A stretch of 64,000 bases of DNA from Tanypteryx hageni (GCA_028673005.1 CM054116.1:131417547-131481546); one strand, 5' to 3'; numbered from the stretch's first letter, positions 47,203 through 58,501 are shown. Made by a program: numbers and translations. The notes: generated by a model not told the origin, from the letters alone.

Positions 47203-48236
47203 TTATGGCGAAATTGAGACTATATAGTCCCTTCCTACATTTAACCCTTTCGTCATATAAGTAGATAAAATACTTACATATTAAAAGAAATTGATTACAT
47301 AGAAGTTTCAATTAAATACATACTAATTACAAGTTAATTATATATTAGTTAATAGATCACAGAGAATTACCAAAGGATATTGTTAGTTTTGTGGGTCGAA
47401 AAAACTGTGCATTAGTAATATTTAACACAGAAACAAATTTTCCACTGCGAAAAACACCTACGAAGAGAAGAGAGGCGTAAAAACCGCGAAAAATCCTAAA
47501 CAGTTCAGAGAAAGAGAAAATAAAAAAACAACAATAATTTGAGAAAGAGAGAAAAATCGTAAATAAATACAGACATTAATATCCATATAATGGAGGGGGT
47601 GAGAGGGAAATAGGGATTTTAGAGTAAGATATGCCTGGGTGATTACATATTATTTAGGATACAGGCAAATAAAATAACATAAATTATGAATTTATGCCTA
47701 ATAAGCGCATTCATGTGACAACCTGAAACAGATGATAGGGAGTGATTCAATGCATGGAGAGTGAGAGGAGATACTTGTAACACGAGCGTTTAAAAGTGCA
47801 GAGAGGTAGAGTTTTTTTTATTAACGTTGGAAGGCAATTCCAGAGTTTCAAGCAGTGACGGTAAAGGATTTGATGAAAATTTCTGTTCTATGAAGTGGAG
47901 TTAGTAGTTTATCGCATCCTCTGGCATTGCATTGGTGGAATGTATTAATGGCGACGAACTGAGAAGAAAGATAACAAGGGATGTTATTATTAATAACTTG
48001 ATACAAAAGGAAGAGGAGGTGAAGGTTTCTGCTGGATTCAAGTTTTAATCAGGAGAGTAGACGGAAGTATTCTGAGACATGGTCAGACTTTTTAAGAATA
48101 AAGATAAATCTGATGCAGGCATTATGAGAACGTTGTAGCTTAATGGCGAGATCCTTTGATAAGTCCTGGTATACAATATCACAATAGTCGAGGTGAGGAA
48201 GAATTAGAGAGGACACTAGCTGTATTTTTAGTAAAC
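47203..48236 (-). pseudogene. 5'-truncated LINE family A (copy 4) with reverse-transcriptase C-terminus
   Basis: On the minus strand from about 48236: LLKIQLVSSLILPHLDYCDI, then DLAIKLQRSHNACIRFIFIL, KKSDHVSEYF, ARGCDKLLTPLHRTEIFIKS and FTVTA. These match the C-terminal reverse-transcriptase tail common in insect LINEs and align with copy 1. The frame is broken soon after FTVTA. The 3' part keeps the GCGGTTTTTACGCC and AGTCTCAATTTCGCC landmarks of copies 1-3, to about 47203. It is truncated exactly where the 1-kb purine array begins. Confidence 0.8.
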
Positions 48237-48239
48237 AGG

Positions 48240-49262
48240 GAAGAATGGGAGAGAGGGAGGGAGGAAGGGAGGAAGGGAGGGAGGAAGGAAGGGAGGGAGG
48301 AAGGGAGGGAGGAAGGGAGGGAGGAAGGGAGGGAGGAAGGGAGGGAGGAAGGGAGGGAGGAAGGGAGGGAGGGAGGAAGGGAGAGAGGGAGGAAGGGAGA
48401 GAGAAAGAAAGGGAGAGGGAGAGGAAGGGAGAGAGGAAGGAATGGAGAGATGGAGGAAGGGACAGGGAGAGGAAGGGAGAGAGGGAGGAAGGGAGAGAGG
48501 GAGGAAGGGAGAGAGGGAGGAAGGGAGAGAGGGAGGAAGGGAGAGAGGGAGGAAGGGAGAGAGGGAGGGAGGGAGAGAGGGAGGAAGGAAGAGAGGGAGG
48601 AAGGGAGAGATGGAGGAAGGGAGAGATGGAGGAAGGGAGAGAGGGAGGAAGGGAGAGAGGGAGGAAGGAAGAGAGAAAGGAAGGGAGAGGGAGAGGAAGG
48701 GAGAGAGGAAGGAAGGGAGAGATGGAGGAAGGGATAGGGAGAGGAAGGGAGAGAGGGAGGAAGGGAGAGAGGTAGGAAGGGAGAGAGGGAGGAAGGGAGA
48801 GATGGAGGAAGGGAGAGGGGGAGGAGGGGAGAGAGGGAGGAAGGATGAGAGGGAGGAAGGGAGAGAGGGAGCAAGGGAGAGAGAAAGGAAGGGAGAGGGA
48901 GAGGAAGGGAGAGAGGAAGGAAGGGAGAGATGGAGGAAGGGATAGGGAGAGGAAGGGAGAGAGGGAGGAAGGGAGAGAGGGAGAGAGGTAGGAAGGGAGA
49001 GAGGGAGGAAGGGAGAGATGGAGGAAGGGAGAGGGGGAGGAGGGGAGAGAGGGAGGAAGGATGAGAGGGAGGAAGGGAGAGAGAGAGGAAGGGAGAGAGA
49101 AAGGAAGGGAGAGGGAGAGGAAGGGAGAGAGGAAGGAAGGGAGAGATGGAGGAAGGGAGAGAGGAAGGAAGGATGAGATGGAGGAAGGAACAGGGAGAGG
49201 AAGGGAGAGGAAGGGAGAGGGAGAGTAAGGGAGAGAGGGAGGAAGGGAGACAGGAAGGGAGC
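48240..49262. repeat. 1-kb polypurine array with ~210-bp higher-order units
   Basis: Built from GGAAGGGAGAGAGG-like units, almost pure purine. The landmark GAGAAAGGAAGGGAGAGGGA recurs at 48672, 48881 and 49097 (209 and 216 bp apart), with a related copy at 48401. Within each unit the order of GATGGAGG, GATAGGG or ACAGGG, and AGGGGGAGGAGG variants is kept. The 351-codon Pro/Ser/Leu frame is not a gene. Confidence 0.9.
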
Positions 49263-49283
49263 GCGTGGGGAGCAGAGAAGCAA

Positions 49284-50413
49284 ATTGGAGGACCCGTAAG
49301 AGATTGTGTCTAAGTTTAATTGGGAGGTGCGATAAGGAAGTTGATGAAGACTGTATCCGACAGGTTGTAAATTGATTTCAGTTCATGCGCACATTATTTC
49401 TCTCGCTCGTAATTGTTTCCATTCATTGGGACATTCAAAATTTATTTCCACAAAGTGTACTTTAATTGAATGATTGTTAATTGAATTTTCAATCAGTTGT
49501 TTGTTTTATTTTCCCCTGTAAACAGTCTGCTTTTGACGCTTTTCCTATCTATATCTCATATTATCTCAAAATTTATTAAATATTTAATTTCTATTAACTT
49601 AATCGATTTTTACGATCCGTGTCACTGACTCTACACTATGAGATATAATCCCGATTGAAAATCGCGAATCATAGCTCATTGATTGAAAGTCTTCCAAAAT
49701 AATACGTGATCTAACTAATTACCAAGTCGAGCTAGATAATTTTCTGTTGAAGAGTTCTTTTACCAAATATATCCCCGGAGAAACAATATTGGTTGGTATT
49801 CTAAAACTCTGGGGATGTTGGTTGGTCTGAGATCGAGAATTTATGTCGCTATTGATGATGTAAATTAATGCCCTGCGTTTAGCATTCGCAAGCTATATAC
49901 AGTCACTGATCCCTTTGTATTTGAAAACTGGGATTATTTCATTGCGTTTTCGAATGAATGACGCAGAACACAAGTGGTTTTAATAAAGCATAGCGATTAT
50001 AGTGCCAATCAATTGTGGAGTGAAGGGAAGAACTTCGCCGTGATACTGAAAACAGCACTAGTGCCCCGTGGATCGTAAAAGTATCCTTCATATGGTATTT
50101 GTAAATTCAATGCAGGAAGAAAAGATAATGCCATAAAGATTTAATTCCACGATTTGTAATACTATTTGGAACTTTTCAGATTTTAGCTTCTGATATGGAA
50201 TTCTCTTCTCGACTGCATCACGGAGTAACTTTATGGAAAGACAAGAGAGAGCTAGAGCATACTGGAGTCTTCCAAGGTTAGAACTGAAGAGGCGGGATAG
50301 ATAAGAACAAGATTGACGGAGTACACTGAGTTTCCAAATGCATTTTTTGGGATTTCACAATGTTCTCAGTATTTTTCGCTCAATGAGTATTTAACGAGAA
50401 GCTAGCGAGGTAT
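49284..50413. other. AT-rich sequence without recognised features
   Basis: No repeat ends or coding frames recognised. Confidence 0.45.
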
Positions 50414-50941
50414 GTTGTAAAATGCATGTAAGTCCTTATGTAAAGTATTACTGTCCGATTTAACCTAAATTGGAATCGTTCCACAAATTTTAATAAAACT
50501 TCTTAATACCAGATTTCATCAAAATATGTCCTGCGGTTCCCGAGTTGAAACAAAAGGAACGTTGTAAACTACATGTAGGTCTTCATGCAAAGTGGTAGTA
50601 TTTTTGTCCTATTTTAACCAGAGTTGGAATCGGTCGAATGATTTTAGCAAAACTCTCCAATACCAAATATCATCAAAATACGTCAAGCGGTTCTCGAGTT
50701 GAAACAAAGGAACATTGTAAACTACATGTAGGTCTTCAAAAAAAGTGGTTGTAATTGTTGTCTGATTGTAACCAAAATTGGAATCAGGCGACCAATTTTA
50801 GCAAAACTCCCCAAAACCAAATTTCATCTACATACGTCCAACAGTTTCCGAGTTATAATATGAGGACGGACGGACGGGCGGAAATGACCTCCCCTATATG
50901 CCTTCACTTCGTGCAAAGAACTCATAACAATGAAGTGAGGG
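50414..50941 (+). mobile_element. Hairpin-ended tandem-repeat element 3
   Basis: Three ~150-bp units: TTGGAAT at 50470, 50624 and 50779, GTTGTAAA or ATTGTAAA at 50414, 50561 and 50714, and CGAGTTGAAAC or CGAGTTATAA at unit ends. Then GGACGGACGGACGGGCGG (50862-50879) and the hairpin CCTTCACTTC (50901) ... GAAGTGAGG (50932-50940). It has the same order of parts as the elements at 19.5-21.8 kb with unrelated sequence. The 5' end is not found. Confidence 0.65.
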
Positions 50942-51260
50942 AAAGAGGTTAAAAGGTAGTTGACGATGGGGAGGAATGCAAGGGATGAGACGAGGAGGGC
51001 GAGGAGTAGGGCAAGGAGTAGAGCAAGGAGGAGGGCGAGGAGGAGGGCGAGGAGGAGGGCGAGGATGAGGGCGAGGATGAGGGCGAGGATGAGGGCGAGG
51101 ATGAGGGCGAGAAGGAGGGCGAGGAGGAGAGCGAGCAGGAGGGCGTAGATCGAGGCACAGGTCTAGAAGAACGGTGGGAATGATGTGGGAGCAGGATGAG
51201 TAGGAGAGGAAGGAGCAAGCACGGTTGAGGGATATTAAGGAAAGGGAAAAGGATAGTGTT
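50942..51260. repeat. Purine tract with 12-bp minisatellite
   Basis: GGGCGAGGATGA and close variants repeat every 12 bp from about 51030 to 51150, giving Arg/Ala/Met-rich and Ser/Pro-rich frames that are not genes. Confidence 0.85.
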
Positions 51261-51690
51261 TGAAGAAGATAGGGGACTTCCTAGATAGAAAAAGGTTTCC
51301 CTTTAAGCCCATACGTTTCTTACGGAATGGTATAGAAAGTAACGGCAGAAATTTAGTGAATGGACTGAAGAGAGAACATTAAAAGGAAAAGTACAAAAGT
51401 GATAAAAATAGAAACTCATTCTTAGATTATTTAAATTTATAAAAAAATCTATAATTTTCAATCCATGATCCTCTTCCGCTTCTCATTTTCCATTCCCTTC
51501 TACCAGATGCCTTTGTCTACTGACAGGAACAAAAAATCCGCAATGAAAATATGGTGATTTTGGCTCACAACTATTGAATCGCATGAACACACAAATCGCT
51601 GAAAATTTACACTTTTCTTTGGTTCACTCTGTTTTTATGCCTATAATCCATTTTTTAGCCCTGCATTTTTTGCAAGAGTTTTATGTGAAC
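51261..51690. other. Unassigned sequence
   Basis: Nothing recognised. Confidence 0.4.
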
Positions 51691-51699
51691 GAAATATAT

Positions 51700-52160
51700 C
51701 TATCTACATGCTAGGCATCTTTTTGGTGGATGGCAGAGGGTGCAGTGCATTAAAGGTTCCTAATTTTCCTACTTTACCCTTTCCAATTGTATTCTCTTAT
51801 CATCCTAGGCAAAACGATCCTTTATATCGCCCCGTTCTACAATATATCTCGAGAATCTTATCCTCGCTGTCCTGCCTTTCGAGATACGTCGGACTTCTGA
51901 TAAGATCTGCCACTTCATTCGTTAGTCCTTCCGACGTATATTTTTCCAGCGGTTTAAATCTAGCCCGCAGCCTACGTTCCTCTAACGAAACCCATTTCAG
52001 ATTTTCCATTAATAACGTTACGTTACTAACATGAATAGTTGCCGTAATTAAACGGTTTTCTAGAGTAGCCAAGCCACGGATCCTAAAGCTAAGTACCCCA
52101 ATAGATAAAAGAACCGAATACTGATTGCTGGTTAACAGGGTAAATTCCAAAAAATCAAAC
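51700..52160. other. Unidentified open-frame region, both strands, normal composition
   Basis: Overlapping frames of 108 codons (+, 51708-52034) and 116 codons (-, 51800-52150) lack low-complexity sequence. The minus frame contains NVTLLMENLKWVSLEERRLR, GLTNEVADLI and YLERQDSEDKILEIY, which reads like real protein. I cannot name a family. A worn retroelement piece is my best guess, and a host exon is not excluded. Confidence 0.35.
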
Positions 52161-52515
52161 TGTTCTCTTGGGAAAGGCCAAATTTTACGTTCAGAGTTTT
52201 TCGCATTTTTTTAAAATCTGTATCATCAACAAACATTTTTCTGTAGATCTTTGATTGGTTTATTACTATGCATAATTATTTGCTGCTTAGAATCGATAAT
52301 CCCTAATCTAGCAGCAGAAAAGTGACCTACGACGTTTTCCCGTTGTCAGAAGACTTATAATGATAACGTCGAGAAATCAACCTTCACATGATAAATGTAT
52401 TCGTTCAGAAATTATCACGGAATAAATATTTTATAAATTTCATTTTACAAATTATTTTGGTTTTACATTTTTACATCGACCCTAATATTTGTGACACTAC
52501 AATAGCCCATTTTTA

Positions 52516-53329
52516 GGCTGGTTTCCAAAGAAAACATAGCTTTATGAAATGGCCCTGTCTGTGTGTATGTATGTCTGTGTGTGTCCCCTACTAACAACTT
52601 TTGTACCAATGGACCCATTTTCTTGAAACTTGGTATTAGGCTTGTTCTACCAGGGCCCACCTCCATGCTATTTTTTATTTCGCGAAGATAGAAGTCCCGG
52701 ATTTGATTCCAGAAACGTTTTTTCCTATTTGTTTTACATAGGAGTTCTCAAATCCATCGTGCAGAGATTTTTTCTTTAATATATTAAAATATCTTAAAAT
52801 TGTGATATCAGAGCGATGTTTGTACTGTTCTAAGAGGAAAAGAAGTTATATTCTAATTCCTATAACAGAAATTTCATAATTGATCGTATTTACTTGAATT
52901 TATACTAAAACAAAGCGTTTTTGCGTTTTAAATTGCACTTTTTCGGATTGTTGCCATGGAGACGATTATTACCGAATTCGGCTTGAACATAGACGAGCGA
53001 ACAAATGGGTTATTTTCTTTTCCGCTCGACTACTCTTCAGCAATGGACAGTTGATGCAGACATATTACCATATAAACAGTAAAATTGATTCAACTCATTT
53101 ATTAAAAAATATATATGCAAAATATAATGTTTGAAAGAGATTTTGAAATTGTTTTTAGTATTTTAAACCTGATAAAGCTCAATTAATTTGTTTTCCAATT
53201 TTCTCTAGTATTGATAAACTATAAGAGGTATTTATAGCATGAGAATTCCTTGAAATGACTAACACATACTGAAACATTTCCTGTCAATATAATTAATCAA
53301 TTCGGGACATAAACTTTGGGAAACCAGCC
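52516..53329. mobile_element. TIR transposon flanked by TA (mariner-like, non-autonomous)
   Basis: Left end GGCTGGTTTCCAAAG; right end CTTTGGGAAACCAGCC. Both ends are flanked by TA (52514-52515 and 53330-53331), consistent with a TA target duplication. The 814 bp inside encode no transposase. A (GT)n-like patch and CCCATTTTCTTGAAACTTGG follow the left end. Confidence 0.7.
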
Positions 53330-53331
53330 TA

Positions 53332-55319
53332 CATTAGTCCTGATTTGGACTTCCTGTTTTGTTTACCTAAGGACAAAATCTTTACTTAAAGATCCACTTT
53401 TACTTCGCTATATTTTCCAAGAAATGAAATAGTGACTTCGCCATGACATTTTTTAAATATAGAATTTATTTTTCAGCCAATGAATGCTTTTTTCGAATAG
53501 TTTAACACAAAAACGAAATTAAAAATCACGTAGATGTGGATTATGCGCAACTACTAGCGAAGAGTACCAGATGACAGCATTCCTAGCCTACAGCAAAGAA
53601 CTGACCAAACTGCAATGAATTTGAGAATGTAATTATACCAATAAATATCATTGTGCATATGTTTATCACAAGTCACGGAAAAAGTCTATTGATTCAAAGA
53701 GCGGTGATGACCAACAGTGCCGTCCCGAATGTCCTACGCTTTGGCATATCAGCAAGGAAAATCTAAGTTTAATTCTGAGGTAAATGTTAAAGGGTTGATT
53801 TACCATGGCCTCCACACTCCTCTACGGACTACTACGATGGCCAGGACAAGGTGTGTAAGTTATATCAAAAAATCATTTATGCATAATTAAAGTTTTTCAT
53901 TTAATATCACTTTGGATAATAAAAAGTTAAATGAATCATACGTTGAGTCAAATTATACGGAATATAAATTATGTAACTTTCTAATGTAAACCATAAAACG
54001 GGTGAGTTATAGAGTCAATGGTCATTTTTCGGAATTATTGGAATTAATTATCGATTAATCATTACTGAAGGATGGAAAGTTTTAATGTAGATGCCCATAC
54101 GGTTAATTAAATGCTTTTATGGTTGTAATAGCAACCTCGATGATTTATTCGACAAACCTAGAATCTAAACCAGAAAATTCGTTTTTGAAATAAAGACGCA
54201 AAATGTAACCATCGTCGGGCATTAAATAAACGAAAGTAACATCAACGGAAAATCATGGCATAACCTTCGATTGCGAAAACACAGCGGTGTGGTCCTGACA
54301 CTCGTTCAAGAAATAATACCTAGACAAATTCTTCGCGCTAAAAGGAATCGAACTATCTGACAACGTAAGTCAGTTCCAATCTCAAATTACACGTTTTTTT
54401 AAAGAAATTAATTAAGTAGCTCGATCGATTAGCCTCGCGATGGGAGAATCTTATACTTCTAAATATTACCTTAGTGGAAATAGATGCATTCCTTCAGGAA
54501 ATAAAAGCTTGTCGTTGCTGCACTGCAGAGGTTATAAAACACATGCTATCTTATTCAGAGAGGATTTCAGAGCATTTCGGGAGTTCAACCTAATTTTAAT
54601 GTAAATAAATAAACTCGGTTAATCGAAAAATTACTTTTTCCTCGTTTTACCTTACACCTAACCTGCTTCTCAATTATCCCTAACACAATCTTGACCCGTT
54701 TTCCATTTGCTCTTAGATAAAGGGTTCCTCCACTTTCACCCAATTTTTCCGCCGCAGTCCTTCGATTTTCTCTCGTGACTTTCCTCCCCCGCATCACATT
54801 GGGCATCCTCTTAAGCCTCTTTGCTGTCTCCTGAGGCGCATCCGATTATCTCAGGCGATTGTTTTCCATCGCTATGCTCCCGGAGAATTGCCATTTTGAC
54901 CTCCCTACCTTGTTAATTATAACACATACTTTTGTTAAATTTCGATCTCAAGCTCGTCAAGACTATTCATGCATGCTCCTCTTGGCGTCAATGCACGCTA
55001 CTGTGCGTTGCTTGAAAGAGGTTGTTCTGCTACTTGGGGTATACGTTCTAATCCTAGAAATAAAGCCGGTAGAAGTCACTGGTAGTATAAATTACTTCAT
55101 AACAAGAGAGCGTGCGAAACAGCGCTCGCACAAGTTTCAGAAATATTAGGAATACGAATAACTAACAGCAACAAGAAGATGGGAAGACGTGACACGGAAG
55201 GCTTTGAAAGCAGCTCGCTTGTAGCGATTAGGAAGTAAATAAAACATTACGCGACCAGAATGGAGAATCTCGCTAGCAAAGGTAGATGGTGAATGTTGAA
55301 GCAGGTAGATTGTTCGTCC
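53332..55319. other. AT-rich sequence without recognised features
   Basis: A 73-codon Arg/Lys-rich minus frame (54585-54806) and a 96-codon plus frame (54859-55149) have no known domain. Confidence 0.4.
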
Positions 55320-55740
55320 ACGATAGGTTGGATGGAAGAGGTGAGTGAAAGGAAGAGGAAGCGAGGAAAGAGTTTGAAAAGAGAGAGAGAGATAAGAATG
55401 AGAAAGGCGCGAGGGAGGAGGAGGTGGTGGTGGAATGGGCGGATGCGGGGCAAGGGAAGATAGGAGGGAGAGGAGGAAGATGAAAAATGAAGAGGGAAAT
55501 GGGGAAAGATGGTGTGTGGAGAGGGATGTTGGAGCGGTAAAAGAGAGGAGTGAAAGAACGGGAAGGAAAGAGAGAGAGAACGAGCGAGGAGAATTCATCT
55601 AAGAAATCTAAGGAGACAAAGGGAAAAATTTTATGAAGGTCGAGGAAGCGAGAGAAGATTACAGAGAGAGGGAGAGAGTTTGAGAAGAGGAAAAAGATAA
55701 GGAGAGAGAGAAAGAAAGATGGAGGGGAGTGTATCCAGAG
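55320..55740. repeat. Purine-rich tract
   Basis: GAGAGAGAGATAAGAATGAG and similar. It converges on the pyrimidine tract beyond 55845. Confidence 0.65.
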
Positions 55741-55844
55741 ACGGACGACTAATTCCGTCGGTAGTCGAGAGCCGCACGATAGCTGCGGAATTTTTCAACC
55801 TGGGCGACGTGAACAGAATGCAAGGATGCCGATAGCGGTACATA
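55741..55844. other. Short CpG-rich unique spacer between purine and pyrimidine blocks
   Basis: About 100 bp with frequent CG (GACGGACGACTAATTCCGTC, CGAGAGCCGCACGATAGC), flanked by opposite-strand-biased tracts. No promoter motif can be proved. Confidence 0.4.
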
Positions 55845-56260
55845 TATCCTCCCCTTCGACCCCTTCCGCCTCTCCATCGCTGCCTGCACCGCCTCCCCCT
55901 TCCTCTCAGTCGACGTCACCCAAGGCACCCATCTCTAGTATCCGGCCCCCGGAGAGAGAGAGTTTCCTACTCGAATCTTTCCCCGCTCACTCCTCCGCCC
56001 CCGGCCGCTCCTCCGCCCCCGGCATCCTCTCTATCTCCGAGAAACTTTTACTCCTGATTTTCCTACCGACCCGACCTTACTCTCGACCTCCATCCTGGCT
56101 TCTTCATCCACCGCGCCCCTTCATCCACCTCGCCCCTTCATCTACCTCGCCCCTCCATCCACCTCGCCCCTCCATCATCCTCGCTCCTTCATCCTCATTG
56201 CCAACCTCCCGCTGCCCCCCTTCTTACCTCACCGCATCCTCGATCCGAATACATTCCAAT
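55845..56260. repeat. Pyrimidine-rich tract with 17-bp minisatellite
   Basis: CTTCAT or CTCCAT recurs at 56102, 56119, 56136, 56153 and 56170, an exact 17-bp step with a CCACCTCGCCC core. The 145-codon Ser/Pro frame is an artefact. Confidence 0.8.
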
Positions 56261-57109
56261 TGACACTGGAATCCCACGCCACGAATCTCGCTACGTATCG
56301 GTGGATATCGGCTTGAATGCCTCGATGATCTTGGAGGTGAAATTTAAAGTTGGATTTTCTACATACTCTTAAATTTGGCAATGAATCCCAATGAACACAT
56401 TTTTCAGAGCAAATGGTCGAACTTCTGAGCCGGAGACAAATCTCAAGTCTCCTGTGTTTATTAAAAAAGAAAGTGCTTGATGGAGCTGATAATTTTGGAG
56501 CGAATTTCCGAAAATTCGTTTCATGAAAAACTTTTTTGAAAAAAGCTATTTTACCTCACAAATTTTAACCATAAAAAGGGCTGTAGAAGACGAAGTTTAA
56601 TATTAAAATTATAGTTAAATTCCTCCACACTTTGGTAAAATTTCTTTTTATACCATATAACTTGACACATAAAGTTAATAGTTATTTTAATAAGTTTTAA
56701 TTACCTACATCCACACTTATGTGTACAGCATAAAATATCGTGTGTTAACGCCTTGGGGAAAGTTCACTCCAGTGTATCCTATGATTGCTTTTTAAATAGA
56801 GACATTGCCAAATCATTTGCAAAAATTTAGATTCAATTTTATTTCTTTCATTAATGGAAGCGAACAAATATATTAATACACGTGAAGCTACATGGTGAAA
56901 TTTTTCTAGTGATACATAAAAATATTTCATGAAAATCATTATTTGGATTTATTCGTCCACGTATAGACCAGAGTTCTCCCAATATATTTGCTGAATCCTT
57001 CCAAAATTAAAGATGCTCGTGGAAATAAACTTTTAAATTTATACTTGCGTTCATATCCATTGTTACATTGACACACGAAGGAACTTAGGAAATGAAGAAT
57101 TTCTTAAAA
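56261..57109. other. AT-rich sequence without recognised features
   Basis: May include the decayed 5' part of the hAT element that follows; no left terminus found. Confidence 0.4.
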
Positions 57110-57196
57110 CTCTTCCATTAAAGGGACGAACAAGAGGATAATTTTTCAGCTTTTAAAAATATGTCTAAGAAAATAATATACCATTAATGAAGTTGA

Positions 57197-58263
57197 CCGC
57201 AATTACTACAGATGGTGCGGCTTTGATGACAGGTTGAAAATATGAATTTATTGTGCTATGTAAAGCAAAATTTATTTCAAATCACTGCATTATACACCAA
57301 GAAATGTTATGCGCAAAAGTTCTTCATTTTCAACATGTGAAAACAGTAACAAAAATAATAAAGTCCATAAGAGCCGTACCAATGCAACACCGATTGTTTA
57401 AACTGCATTTACAAGGTGAAGATGCCGAATTCGATGATCTCCTTTTACATACCGAAGTTAGATGGCTCAGCAGTGGCAAAATACTTGTGAGGTTTATAAA
57501 TCTCATAAAGGAGGTAAAGGAATAATCACAGTTGGATGACAAAGCTTGGTTGGATTTCGGATTTCTTGTTGATATAACTATAAAATTGAACGAACTGAAT
57601 ATGGAGAAGCAAGGGAAAACTCAACACATTGCAAAAATGATAAGTGCAGTAGATGCATTAAAATGTAAATTGGCATTGTGGAAGTGTCACCTAGAGAGAA
57701 CTTCATTATCACATTTCCCGAATTTAAAATGTATTATTGAGAGTCTGACTAATAAAAATGTTACCACTGAACCTTTTTCACAACACATTGAAACTCTCCT
57801 GAAGGAATTTAATTTTAGGTTTCGTCAGTTTTCTGAAGTAGAACCCATAATAACATTCTTTACTAATGCGTTCAATTTTATGGACAATGATATGTCTGTT
57901 AATATTGGAACTTAACTTTAATATCGTTAACACCGAGGACTTAGAAATGAAAATAATAAATATGCAGAATGATATTAGATTAAGGTCACATAGAAATGAT
58001 GAAAACTTTTGGAATTTAGTTGACGAAAATCGCTATCCATTATTAAGAAAATGTCCCCTAAAATATATTCTTACTGTGCTTCAACATACAATTGCGAGTC
58101 CATTTTTTCAAGCATGAAACACTTGAAATCCAAGTACCGATCGAGACTCACCGATTACAATTTAGACGACTGCCTAAGATCAGGTATCTCGAGTTATGTG
58201 CCAAATTATAGCAAGTTGGCTGAAGATATGCAGTCCCAAGTTTTATTTTTCATGTTTTTATAA
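57197..58263 (+). pseudogene. Broken hAT transposase (ZBED5/GTF2IRD2-like group)
   Basis: Reads MKLTAITTDGAALMTG, then HCIIHQEMLCAKVL, DLLLHTEVRWLSSGKILVRF and, at the C-terminus, YNCESIFSSMKHLKSKYRSR followed by LTDYNLDDCLR. Known: TTDGAP.M.G, HCI.H..ALC.K, HTEVRWLS.GK and the RS.LTD..L C-terminal dimerisation motif characterise this hAT group, whose domesticated relatives are ZBED5 and GTF2IRD2. Stops at about 57235 and 57523, a stop plus frame change near 57900, and another frame change near 58060 disable it. The N-terminal BED finger is missing. It is followed by a hAT 3' terminus at 58405. Confidence 0.85.
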
Positions 58264-58346
58264 TAAATTCTTTAATAGTTATTGTCTTATATATACAAAA
58301 ATATCATTTTAATAAATATTGGTACACATCTACTATTGTTACTTCA

Positions 58347-58405
58347 CTTCACGCCCCCAATAATTAAAGTTGCGCCCTCATAGATAAAGAGGTTGCCGAC
58401 CACTG
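58347..58405 (+). mobile_element. hAT 3' terminal inverted repeat, first copy
   Basis: CGCCCTCATAGATAAAGAGG then TTGCCGACCACTG. The inverse, CAGTGGTCGGCAACC, is a typical hAT end. It closes the transposase-bearing element. Confidence 0.75.
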
Positions 58406-58440
58406 ATACAGAGAGATATCAACTGATCTTGCTTATGCGC

Positions 58441-58500
58441 CCTTCACGTCCTCAGTAATATAAATTGCGCCCTCGTAGGTGAAAAGGTTGCCTACTCCTG
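58441..58500 (+). mobile_element. hAT 3' terminal inverted repeat, second copy
   Basis: CGCCCTCGTAGGTGAAAAGG then TTGCCTACTCCTG is about 80% identical to the first copy and lies 95 bp further on in the same orientation. Either a related element's end or a tandem duplication of the terminus. Confidence 0.7.
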
Positions 58501-58501
58501 G

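Noticed and set aside
48228..49283. 351-, 231- and 193-codon open frames on both strands
   Set aside because: All come from the GGAAGGGAGAGAGG array, where stop codons cannot easily occur.
50970..51160. Direct repeats resembling a CRISPR array
   Set aside because: Units are contiguous 12-bp repeats with no unique spacers, in a eukaryotic context.
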